Part shown: in pieces, positions 49,801 through 60,526 of the stretch
How positions within the stretch are numbered: the first letter of the stretch is position 1
Layout of the letters: every line of letters starts with the position of its first letter
From: Anthonomus grandis grandis
Lineage: Eukaryota > Arthropoda > Insecta > Coleoptera > Curculionidae
Assembly (NCBI RefSeq): GCF_022605725.1
Contig: NC_065567.1
Span: 28,003,127-28,067,126, forward strand
Reading direction: 5' to 3'
Length of the DNA stretch: 64,000 nt
Notes under the pieces: model-generated
Seen by the model: the letters and a program-made list of their open reading frames with translations, nothing else
The model's database searches: none
What the model was told of the DNA's origin: nothing
Position numbers and translations under genes: made by a program

Positions 49801-52800
49801 CAGTCATAGACCCATTTATTTGGACCGTTGGACTGTATATTTTTTTAGGTACGCGGGAGAGCCGGCCGGGGCCCTGCAGTGCCCCTTCGAGTCCCACCAG
49901 TCCAGAAGGGGAACAATTGACTCGACACTCCCAACGTGGATCTAAATGTAAATTAGTTTAATTCTCTTCTACTTTATTTTAATTCGCTAGTACATGCATT
50001 TTAGTTTGCTTCATTTGCATTATTTTAGTTTTTAACTTTCAATATATGCAAATATGGCAAATCAAACACCTTTAGTAGATCTTTGTCACTTATTTAGTTT
50101 CACTTGCATGAATTTCCAGTGAATACCACTATAGAGGCATGTCTTTCTCAATCTGGTCTGGTTCAACTGTCTATACTTGATTGACAAATGTCACAACTTG
50201 TTAACTTTCTAACATCAAGGCTTGTTAGATCAATCATTTTAATTTAAACGTCAAATTTGTTGGCAAGTACTTGATAGATCTAGCAGTCCTAAAGGGCACT
50301 AACCGACTATCAAATAGGCTACCATTTAGTTACACATACGTTATTTCCTTTTGGCATTGTGTTGGCATTTCCACCTTCCTCACTCCTGTTTAGTTTTCAT
50401 CTTTTACCAGGCTAGAAGAGGTGTTTATAAGTGACCCTGTTGTAGGGTTCCTGCGCAGCCGCAGAGACAAAGGGAAGAAGAAAAAGTCTACTAAGAAGCA
50501 GCAGGGTAGCGTCGATAATCAGAGTAACAAGGAGGAAAAATCGGATTTGTAAGTGTCTGACATTGGCATATATAATACTTAGGGAAAAATCAAATTGGTC
50601 ACTAACATATGGTTTTGACATTTCTATAGATAAATCAAGTACATGTGTACAGAAATATAATTTTCAACCAGAATATCTGTTAGAATTCTTTATTCAATAA
50701 GGGGGAGATACACATAATGTAAATATTCGCTATAAACTGGTAGTCTGAATAATTTTCGTTTAAGTTTTTATTTTTATTGTCTATATCCTTTTATTATTTA
50801 TTGTGGTGGTTATTAAAACACGCCGAGCGGTACTTTTCGCCTTTGTATATAGATAGAACAGATGTAATTTATTTGTTGCATAGAATAAAGATTTTTTAAT
50901 TTTATATGTCTAATCAGTGTCAATAATGTCAACTTGTGTTAGACCACAGTGGCGTAAAAAGAGTGACCCTATGTGTCTGAAAACAATATTTCTTTAACTA
51001 TAAAACCCCCGTGTTACCTTCGCATCTAAGTGCATCAAAACTTTAAAATGCAAAATATCATTGAGTCAATAACGCGCCTTGTCGTAATAATAATCCTTAA
51101 CTAAAAGATTTGTGTTGTTATTATTATTATTATTATTATTGACGCCGGTAATTGCGGCCTTTATTTACAAATTGACCCGGTCCGTACCTCATTTGAATTG
51201 TTAACTGAGTCTCGACAGCTAAAAATATGTTCTCCGATTTTTTAAACGACCGACGCGTGGACGTTTCCTTTTGTTTTTTCAAGAAACTTTTTTTATTAAG
51301 GGAGGAGAAGGACGACTCTCAAAAGAGCGACAGCGTTGCCGCGCCTGTTAGTGCCCCAGCTAGTCAGGAAGTTGACGATGATGGATACGTTATAAGACCT
51401 GCAGACACCAACACTTGGAATGAGAAGAGCAACTTTTATTCTTCTTCAGAATCTGATTCTGGTAAGGGACTTTACATTTAAAAAAAAATATCCCTCAAAC
51501 CGTTTTTTCGTTTATCATAGACGAGGAAAGAGAAGTGAAACTTCATGTAGAAATAAAACCACTAAACAACGGTTCTACGCCAATGTCGGCCTCCGTAGAT
51601 GAACTACGTGCCACGGTGGAAAACATTTATTTATCACCGACAGGCGGTTTTGGTCGTAGAGGATCGAATCTGGATTGCGACATATCCATGAAACGATCCC
51701 AGTCGGTTTCTCAGCAGATTGGTAAACCCAGTAGCGATCTGTTAGGCCTTAATTTTGTTCAGAGCCCCACCGCTTCAAACGCTTCTACACCCACTAGTTC
51801 CCATCCATACGCGCCGTTACAGAGTCCTTCCCAATTAGCTTTGAATTCACCGACTTTATCTGTTGGTTCTAAATATGCAGGTAAACTAACTGTTATTTAA
51901 AGGGGTTATAAGAATTGAATTTTATTGATTGGTTTTATTCTTTTAGAACTGGGAGACATATTTTCGGAAGAGAGTGAACTTCAGGCTTCCGGGGGCAAGC
52001 AGACGAGTAGACAAACTCCCACCCCTTCGTCAGGATACATGTCGATTCCACGACCACCTACACGAAGATCTGATGCTAACAAAAGCTTCATTCAACCGAG
52101 CATTTCCAGAGCTGATAGTGTTAATAGTCTAGAGTTTCGTACTGCATGTGTACCAGTGGGGGTGTCTAGAGGTCCGTCACCTTTGACTATTGGCATGGCA
52201 GATACAATTCCTTTGGCAGTCGCTTTTCATGAAATAGTTCACTCATATTTTAAAGGAGCAGATGAATCAAGGTAAGGTAATAATTATGAGTAAGTTGTAA
52301 ATTAAAGAGAGAAAATTCCAGGTGCCAAGTGAAAATGTCAGGAGAAATGATGCTGTCATTCCCAGCTGGTATAGTGACAATACTTGCAAATAACCCCAAT
52401 CCGGCCAAGTTGGTTTTCCGAGTGAAAAACACCAAGAATCTCTCAACAGTTTTGCCTAATGAGAAGCTGGTTTCTATGTAAGGGTGGCATTTGTATTGAA
52501 AACACTATTGTGATGAATGATGTTTAATTTTAGTGAATCAAGTTCCTCATCGGACTTTCTCACTGTCGAATTTAAGATGTCTTCATTAAGCTCCTTGCTA
52601 AAAAAGCAGTCTGAACAAAACCCCAACGCCTCATACTTTAACGTTGATATTTTGAAATACCAAGTAGGTTCAACTATTTGTGTTTAATTGTCAATTGTTT
52701 TAATAACGGTGAATTTAGATTAAGCCAAAGCCTGGTGCAAACTCTTGCCCACTGCAGCTGGTCGGTTATTGGAAACACACAAAATCTCATGTCGATCTTA

Positions 52801-53395
52801 AAATAGATTACAAGTACAACTTGCACGCTATGAGCTCAGCTACTCCCTTACTGAATGTAGCAGTATCAGTACCAGTAGATGGCATTGTCAAGACTATGCA
52901 ATCCAAACCCCAAGCCCAATGGTTAGTGTTTTAAGGATTAAGTTGGATGTAAGATCCAGCAAAATTCAAGCCGTTAATTTTAAAATTTAAAGGCCTAATA
53001 TATGTTGACAATAAACAGAAAAATTATTTTAACGGCTTGGACTTTACTTAAACCCCACATTCAACTTAATTCTTAAAACTCAAAATAAAACATATTATAT
53101 TTAAACTATTCTTGTTTATAGGCCGGTTGAAAATAATCGAATATTATGGAAATACACTGAGCTGTCTCAACACTCAGAAAATAACGGGGTCGGTTCGATG
53201 TTGGCCCGATACGACGTGGATAATTCATCAGGAACCCCATCAACGATTAGCGCTCAGTTTAATTGCGAGGGGACAACCTTGTCTGGTATTGATTTTCAAC
53301 TAATCGGTTCAGGTTACCGCTTGTCCTTGGTTAAACGGCGTTTCGTTTCGGGGAAATATATTTGCGACGCCGCTACACCGAATACAGGAGCGTAA
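46873..53395 (+). CDS. FCHO: FCHO endocytic adaptor (F-BAR plus mu-homology domain)
   Basis: FCHO proteins help nucleate clathrin-coated pits by bending membrane and activating AP-2. Fourteen exons: 46873-46905, 47260-47351, 48686-48902, 48959-49412, 49471-49650, 49849-49947, 50446-50548, 51301-51461, 51521-51880, 51947-52271, 52322-52477, 52534-52663, 52719-52921, 53122-53395; GT/AG throughout and phases agree, 928 aa. The F-BAR domain spans about residues 1-265 (FWGEKNNGFDVLYHNMKFGL; GSCCSQGTFAPLWQVVKASA). A polybasic segment (WFLRSRRDKGKKKKSTKKQQ) at about 359 fits the AP-2 activating linker region. The C-terminal muHD (about 650-928: PLAVAFHEIVHSYFKGADES; LSFPAGIVTILANNPNPAKL; SGYRLSLVKRRF) is complete. 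An acceptor at 50410 would create a stop; the acceptor ending at 50445 keeps frame. Confidence 0.95.
51115..51139. repeat. (ATT)n microsatellite in FCHO intron 7
   Basis: An uninterrupted ATT run of about eight units within the 752-bp intron between exons 7 and 8. Confidence 0.9.
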
Positions 53396-54094
53396 AGTTC
53401 ACACACAGTTAACATTCCTATTGTTATATAACAGTTTATTCGCATTATTCTCTTTTATTTATTGGGGCAATGCAGTGGTTTTTACTTGGGGCATGACTGG
53501 AAAAATGTTAGGCTATGGGCAAAACAAGGTTAATTTATGCAAATTCTAGAAGAATATACACGACACGGTTTATTTTTTAAAGGGTTATGACTGTTCATAT
53601 GTTTACTCCTAAAATATTCGCTACATTCCTGATTGTTCGTGAAATGCACAAAAAATAATTGACCAAAGTCTTGGTGACAGTATTTAGTTTATTTTTATAA
53701 TCAGCATAAGAATTTTTTGTTTTATTTTCGGCTGAACGATGCTTTTTCTTCAGGTAAAAGGCCAACTGTGTTGCACATTAAATTGCTCTTATGCCATATA
53801 CACAAATATTTAATTTACATAAAATTCTTGTTTATGAGAGTCAAAAAGTGTTCATTTCCCGTCGAATACCAAATAAAACTGCTAAAAAGTATGTTTAGTA
53901 ATATGGCATAAAACCTGTAATTGTTATGTAAAAATTATATAGTTTATGAGCTATTTTATAAATAAATAATTAGCAAGTAGCAGTTCTTTTATTTATAAAT
54001 TCTCTACTCCAACTCTGTCTAAAATAATTATGCATAATTCATGCTAAGGTTAGCAAGTTTATGCATACATATTTATTTTTGGCAAACCTGCACA
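53396..54094. other. FCHO 3' flank and upstream region of the glucan-recognition gene
   Basis: AT-rich 699-bp interval. Plus-strand AATAAA occurs at about 53872 and 53961; either could serve FCHO. No extra gene or promoter motif can be singled out. Confidence 0.5.
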
Positions 54095-56303
54095 ATGGTT
54101 AATCGGGTTACTTGTTTGTTGGTGATTTTAGTAAATTTTGGTTCCTATAATGCATATGAGATACCAAAGGTTACATTTGAGGCCTTTTATCCTAAGGGCC
54201 TAAGAGTTTCCATACCTGGTGAGATCGTACTTTATTAAAAAACCTGTAATACAAAAATAAAACATGCTTTAGCTGAAAAGGGTGTAAATATATTTGCTGT
54301 CCATGGTAATATAAACGAGGAAATTCAAGAAAAGGAACCCGGAGAGTTCCACGATGATGTCACATCTCCTAGAAATGGCCGGTTTTCCTATTTCAATCCT
54401 GAGTTGACGCTGCAAAAAAACGATGTTGTCCACTATTGGGTGTTTGTGCAGCACGATCGACGTCAACTTTTAAAACTGGATCAAAGTTGGACCGTCAATG
54501 GTAAGTAAATATGAACTTACATACTAAATATTACTGGAATTATGTCGTAGAGTTACTCCCACTGGAAAACATTAACTGCAAACAAGGCATTTCAAAAGTA
54601 GACGGGAAAAGCAGCTGTGCAGAAGATACAATCTTATTTTCGAAATTTAATTCAATAGACTCGACCAACTGGCTAGTGGAACAATATATACCCAGTCACC
54701 CAGTTAGTAGTTATTCCTATATACATGTATAAAACAAAATTATCCAGAAACGTTCTCGTATTTTAGGACTGGGAATTTAATATTTACCAAGCATCTCCTG
54801 ATATTGTCAATATTGAAAATGAGATGCTTCACATTCGTCCTAAATTACAAGAGCAAAATGCAAAGAGGGATTTAGATTTAAACCCCGGGTAAGTTCCTTA
54901 AACATTTTACAGTTACCTTATAACACCTTATTTCAGATGTACTCGCAAAGATAAAAACTGTTTCAGACCGTACATTTCCGTTTACAACCCCCCGGTTGTA
55001 TCAGGGAAACTACAGTCAAAAAAATCGTTTTGCTTTGGAAATGTGACCGTAAAAGCCAAACTGCCTATAGGAGACTATTTGTATCCAAGTAAATAATTTT
55101 TATTTGAGTTTAAACAATAAAACGTAATGATTTGTCCATAGAAATCTACCTCGAAGACGTAATTGATCCCCAGAGGAGAATCCTTATAGCATATGCTAGG
55201 GGGAATAAGAATTACGTCTCAGCCAACGGGGTGGATGATGGGGGTTGCAAATATTTCGGAGGGCCCTACACTAAAGTTTCTGAGCCTCAAAAATCGAAGT
55301 ATTTGTCCAGTTTTAAAAATGACAAAGTTATTGGCAGTGAATGGCATACATTCACACTTATATGGAAACCAGGTAATTAATAATTACGATTAGTAAGTTT
55401 CGTCTCCTTAGATTAATTTATTTGTAAAAGGTTACAGGGTTCGTCAGAACTTAGGAGTAGGGATTAAACATTATTAGTTTAGTGTGACGTTTTACCGGTT
55501 TAATTTAATGCAATGAAGTAAAGACATGGACTTACATAACGAAATAGGAAGAAGTCTCTTTCTTTAAAATAGGCAAAAATTACAGCTCTTGTACAATTAT
55601 AAATACAAAAAAGACAACACGGTCAAAAGAATTATGAACTTAATAATGAAAAATACCGAGTTCTTGAAAGAATAAATAAATAACGTAATTCAACTTTAAT
55701 AAAAGAGAAGATTTAAAAAAAAAATTAATTACCTTAACAATCAGTGGTAATTCAACAATACTGATTACCTACTTAAATAACAATTACTTCACACAAATAG
55801 ACAATATGTAAACAGAGATAAATCGACCTATTCTGTTATGAGTCGATGTATTTATTTCAGTGCCTGAGGATGCTGAAATTAAACCAGGGAAACGTCGCAC
55901 TAAACTAATAGTGTGCGATTCCTACTCCTAAGTTCCGACAAACCCTAACTGTTTACAAAGAACTTAATAATTATGTTTATAAGTATAAGTATAATTTCAT
56001 CAAACAATTTCAGATTTAATTGATCTTTTTATGGATGGTATGCATGTGGGTCACCACGGAAGCGAAACCCTTGACACCACCGGATTTAATCAAGATAAAA
56101 TGGTTCGTATCGTATTGGGAGTAGGAGTGGGAGGACCCTATGAATTCCCTGATGGCTATAAAACTTCAGGAGTCGTTAAACCATACATAAATCAGCACAG
56201 AGAGGCCATTAAAGAATTTTTGGAGAGCAAACATTCCTGGCTTAACTCGTGGAGTGACGATAGTCAATTAGTTGTGGATTATGTGTCTGTAATTGCTTTG
56301 TAA
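54095..56303 (+). CDS. Beta-1,3-glucan recognition protein (GNBP/betaGRP)
   Basis: Secreted pattern-recognition proteins of this family bind fungal beta-1,3-glucan and trigger Toll and prophenoloxidase cascades. Seven exons: 54095-54218, 54273-54500, 54551-54702, 54767-54888, 54937-55088, 55142-55372, 56014-56303; phases agree, 432 aa. The chosen start gives a signal peptide (hydrophobic CLLVILVNFGSYNA, then YEIPKVTFEAFYPKGLRVSI); an in-frame ATG at 54041 would add 18 residues before it and is less likely. CBM39 covers about residues 22-120 (GRFSYFNPELTLQKNDVVHY). The GH16-like domain runs from about 170 to the end (DWEFNIYQ; SGKLQSKKSFCFGNVTVKAK; GSEWHTFTLIWKPDLIDLFM). The active-site segment reads RRILIAYARGN in place of the usual GEIDIxESRGN, so the acidic residues are replaced and hydrolysis is not expected. 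Intron 6 is enlarged by a MITE. Confidence 0.95.
55436..55946. mobile_element. MITE with 71-bp inverted ends in GNBP intron 6
   Basis: The first 71 bases (55436-55506) align without gaps to the reverse complement of 55876-55946, with about 60 matches; shared blocks include GAACTTAGGAGTAGG and ATTAGTTTAGTG. The inner edge of the right arm carries CCTGAGGATG...GGGAAACGTCG (55862-55899). No open frame in the interior. Length 511 bp; the remaining intron is about 130 bp. Target duplication could not be fixed. Confidence 0.85.
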
Positions 56304-57339
56304 ATAAACCAATTAATGTCAATTATAAATGTTATGTTATCTGGGAGGAATTTTATCAATTATCTTAAAAAAAATGGTTTATTGCATTATTCTTATCTGA
56401 TAAAAGTGCACATTAAAAAAAAATTGGTTGGATTCGGTTTTTTTTGAATCATTTGACTTGGGAGATTATTTCAAGGGGGTCAACGGGGTGATTTTCGATA
56501 TATGTGTACATCCCAAATGGACTAATATACCAGAAAAAATCGAGACTTCTTCACATTCGATAATTTTCACACAGCTGTGCCGTCATTAGACTGTAAATTG
56601 GAAAAAAATAAGATCAATTAATGAATTAGCCGTAAGATCGGATCAGCATACCGTTACCGATACTGTATAGTATACCCTGAATCATGTATACGCGTCCGAA
56701 TGTGACATGATTGTGACCCAAATAGAAATCTCACTTAGTGCCAAATAAGGTAACGCGTTAAAAGTCATCTGTTACGATGGTTCTCGAAGGCTATAAACAA
56801 CATATGTTAATTTCTTACTTTTAAACAGAAATTGTTCTATTTTTTTTTGCTCGTTAAGTACATACCTGCGGTTGTTGCAATATGGTTTTGGTTTTGCCTA
56901 TGGGGAGGTCAAGATTTCGATTTTGGTTAATAGGAGTTTTAAAAAAATAATCATTTAAATTACCGGCGATGAGACATACAAAAATTGAGAATTAATGCAG
57001 ATGCAGGTTTTAAGATTTACCAAAAGTGCCTAAGGAAAATGTATGCATGTATTTGGAACCTGTAGAAAACGGTGGTAACTTTAGGCCCCAACAGTATTGA
57101 AAATGAGGTGTTCAAAGTGCAAAGATGTTTTTATAACTGCAAAAAATTGCAGATCTAATGATGATCTGATGTTGGTGTACAAGGAATTTGAGCTTCTAAT
57201 TTATAAACTGTTTTTAAAATTAATTTGATATTTGTTTACCGATATGGTTTATTTATTTTCGAATTGCCCTCAAAGAAATGTGACCGCATTGGCGCTCTCT
57301 CGACTCGACTATCCTCGGGTTTTAATTTTAGAAAAACGG
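56304..57339. other. Intergenic DNA after the glucan-recognition gene
   Basis: AATAAA at about 56303-56308 overlaps the stop region and may be the polyadenylation signal. The remaining kilobase has no frame or repeat that I recognise. Confidence 0.5.
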
Positions 57340-57660
57340 GTGTGCAGAAGAGGTTGCGAGGTTCGTAAGCGCGTTCTTGTTGGATAATGTCGTTCTACAT
57401 TTGTGCCCAAAAGTGTAAAATAAGCGACATAAAAGGTTATCTGCGTTTTTTAAAGTGGGGTTACGTGTAAGAGACAATCCGAATCCGAAACTAACTCACG
57501 GACGGTGTTCTATTCTTAGTTCTGTTCTAAGTTAGCGTTGCGCGGCCGCTCCGCATCGGCCCGCTAAATGAAAACTGATGTGTAAAGTGCAATGATTTCA
57601 TGGACTTTTGTTTTTTTTTCACACTTTTCTTTTCTGTATTTTAGTTTTTTAGGTGAGTTA
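57340..57660 (+). promoter_or_regulatory. Candidate filamin promoter and 5' UTR exon
   Basis: A CpG-bearing patch (GCGCGGCCGCTCCGCATCGG at about 57540-57559) contrasts with AT-rich surroundings. It is followed by a good splice donor, TTTTTTAG then GTGAGT, at 57651/57652. The filamin start-codon exon has a plausible acceptor (ATTTGTAG ending 60434). Joining these would give a 2.8-kb first intron in the 5' UTR. This is inference from composition and splice signals. Confidence 0.4.
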
Positions 57661-58779
57661 CTTGCTTGTGCCTTATTAACCGTTTGATTATGAAACGTCT
57701 TTTTTAACCAAACTATTTTGCACGCGCGTGCGGTTACGAAAATAAATCGTTTGTTATATCAAAACTATTGATCCTATTTTTGTGTGTTGTCCAAGAGGGC
57801 AAAAAACTCACTGGCGACCTTAACTTGAGAACCGTCTGCGCCATAATTAAATTATTCGCAGTTTTAATGTATGAAGGGTATCAATTTTCAAAAAACAGAC
57901 TATTTATTCATTCATTCTCCTGACGTCAGAAAATACTTGAACATTTCATTCTTATGGAGGAAGAAAGAATTTTTTAAAATAATAAAAACTTCGTTTTTTA
58001 AATAAACAACTTTTTTCCGAGAGTTTTATTTTTAGATTCTGAGGGGTAAGTGATTATAAGAAACTTGGTATTTAAACATAAACACTATAAAGTGAATCAG
58101 GATTTTTTTTTTCATTCGCTCATGTTACAGAAAAATATTGATTGTGTTACTCACCTTGCTGCTAGAGGACGTCTGTCATATCCTTAAAATTAATTGATTT
58201 CATTAATAATATTTATTCAAACAATTCCAGGCACTTACGGACCCTTACTTAACTCACCTCTATATAATCTCATCAATATTCACTTCAGTTCATCAATATT
58301 CACCCTGCACTTTTAATGATTTAAAATGTATATAACGTTTATCTAAGTGTAGCTTCTTACTTATTTATTAGCAATAATAATTATACGAACCACTAGTTAT
58401 TTTATTACACACTCCTATTAATTTTTTTTTTATCAAAGAATGGCGGTCTAATAAGCAGCAACAATTCGGTTATATTACGAACTATTACTTATTTTTTATA
58501 GATTTTTTAAATTTTTTCGGGAGCAGCGGTCGAAGAAGCAGCAACAATTTGATTTGACTATAAGGACCTTTGATTGTGAATATAAGGACCTTTTTCAGAA
58601 ACAACCTTCCATAAAGAAAATACGATTTTGAAAAAAGGGGCTGATTTTACCAAAATTGTTTTTCTTTTTATGGCTATGCGAGAAACATTAAATTTGAAAA
58701 AGTTCAGAAGTGTGTCGTTTGACTCTCCATTGGATAATTTTCGGATGTCTTGGTCTTTCGGATAACTGGTTTGTCCAAA
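57661..58779. other. AT-rich DNA, probably filamin 5' intron
   Basis: No protein frame recognised. One arm-like copy of the hairpin-satellite motif (ACAATTCCAGGCACTT) is at about 58221-58236. Confidence 0.4.
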
Positions 58780-59250
58780 AGAAGACATCCATTAAACTTT
58801 AGTAATGATATTCTGTTTACCAACCAAGCTAGTTTTACGAGGAAAGAGGTGTACAATTTTCAGAATGAACAGGTATATGCTAAAGAAAATTTAAAATTAA
58901 TATATGAGCTGGTACCCCTGGCAATTTCATTATTAGTCCTGTAATTCTTCTTCCAAGATTAGCCAGGAGATTAATCAGCATTATCTACAAAGCACTTTTG
59001 GATTTATTAAAATATTTACATTTTAGTACCTCTTTAATTTCGTAGAGATATGTGATTTATGTGTGATGGTACTCGACCATAGAAATTATTTAAATGGTCG
59101 GTACTGAAAAAAGTGGATAGGTAGAGATAATGATGTCCCTATAAATTGACCCGCATGTTTTCCAGATTTGACTCCTTTGGATTTTTTTTTGGAAAAAAAT
59201 TAAGTCCATGGTATACAAGACAACGGTGAATAATGAAGAGGAACTATGAC
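58780..59250 (+). pseudogene. Decayed mariner-type transposase fossil
   Basis: Three blocks in the expected order: NDILFTNQASFTRKEVYNFQ (58803-58862), where the catalytic DE is NQ; a damaged DGTRP...NYLNGRY segment (59064-59106); and WIGRDNDVPIN, a TGA in place of the usual Trp, then PACFPDLTPLDFFL (59114-59192) followed in another frame by IKSMVYKTTVNNEEEL (about 59200-59246). The third aspartate is present in PLD. Multiple stops and frameshifts show it is long dead. A TACAGGGTGT-type end, inverted, lies at 59588-59601 and is probably its right terminus. Confidence 0.75.
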
Positions 59251-59587
59251 AACACATTTAAGGCGCAACAAATAATCTTCGAACCAATGGAGAAATTATG
59301 CAGAGAGTTAATTTTAATTTTCTTATGCGTGTAAATCTTTTGAGCAATTGTTATAAAATTCAAAATTTAATTTCGTGCTTAAATAAAACAGCTAAATAAT
59401 TTTTTTTTATTTAAAATATTCTAATATTCCGTTGCAACATCGAACTATCGCGAAAACTGTTAATTTAAAGGGGTTTTAACAAAGGGACCTTTTTGTCTAA
59501 AATCGATAAGAAAATTAAAGATAAGTTGCTTTAAATCGCTCTATTTTAATCTCAGGAATACGCGGTGAGATTTTGTAAAGACCTTTT

Positions 59588-59601
59588 GAGGACACCCTGT
59601 A
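59588..59601 (-). repeat. Inverted TACAGGGTGTCCTC terminus
   Basis: GAGGACACCCTGTA at these positions is the inverted form of the common TACAGGGTGT end of insect mariner-type elements. It lies about 340 bases after the decayed transposase and is the likely right end of that element. The left end was not found. Confidence 0.55.
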
Positions 59602-60434
59602 GATGAGAGTCACCATCGCTTGGGTTTTCCTTAATTTCTCTAACTATTCACTATTTTCCAACTTGAGGTTTCCTTGTCATTGCTAAAATAAGCAAAAGAT
59701 AATATGAAACGTGATATGAGGAAACATGAGTCAATGCATTGCAAATGTCATGAAGTCATCTTGCAAGTAAGTAAGCATTATCTCATGCACATAAAAATAA
59801 TAATTCCTGGTAAAGATAATGAATGTGGTCAATGGCTCATACGAGAATTCTTATCTTTGCTAGAAGGCCTTTTTGTTGGTGCAAACTGTCCGGCACCGAA
59901 AATTCCTCATGACTTACAAGAGAAGATGGATTCGAACAAAACGATCGTAACGCTTCTGGTTTTTTTTTTCTGCAACGCTTGCCCATAAAAACCGGCGATT
60001 TTTGCAAGTCGATTTTAGGAATTTTTTAGCAAGAAACGTTCAAGTTTTATGGGCGTTTTATATGGCGCCTATAAGGCAACAGCAACGAGTTTTGAAATAC
60101 GTTTGGGACGTTACTAAAATGCAGAAGTATTCGCCCAACCAAGCGTTGAAATATTGTTGTGGTGAAAACATCAATTAAAGTTGCCCCTTAAATTTGTATG
60201 TCAAACCTCTAAAGGTGTCTTTGCAGTATGAACAAAGAGTATATGTTGCAGACAATAGGGAATGTTGCCTGCTGCATTAAAACAATCTTTATTAAAGAAA
60301 TCATTAAACTCTTCAAAGAATTCTGAAATGAGTCATGATTATTCAGGTACAAATTTTCAAGGGGCGACAAAAATATAAGAGGGTTGAGTCATAAATAATT
60401 ACTCAAAGATAAAATATTTTGTTATCATTTGTAG
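59602..60434. other. Intergenic or filamin 5' intron, no gene assigned
   Basis: A 94-codon frame at 59704-59988 (plus) has no recognisable domain. The splice acceptor ATTTGTAG ends at 60434. Confidence 0.45.
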
Positions 60435-60452
60435 GAAGAAGCGAGTTGGTGA

Positions 60453-60485
60453 ATGAAGAGAGTCTTCGACAGTAAACCGCCATAG
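60453..60485 (+). promoter_or_regulatory. Ten-codon uORF upstream of filamin
   Basis: ATG at 60453 reads MKRVFDSKPP then TAG at 60483-60485, 41 bases before the filamin start and downstream of the acceptor at 60434. Any effect on translation is inference. Confidence 0.45.
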
Positions 60486-60526
60486 CAGGTACCAAGAAGA
60501 GTCGCATCATCTACAATACTGGTGAG

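Noticed and set aside
54041..54094. Upstream in-frame ATG as the start of the glucan-recognition protein
   Set aside because: The extension adds residues before a good signal peptide; the ATG at 54095 places the hydrophobic core at the usual distance.
59704..59988. 94-codon plus-strand frame between the transposase fossil and filamin
   Set aside because: The composition is protein-like in places but no domain is recognised and no splice partners or promoter support it.
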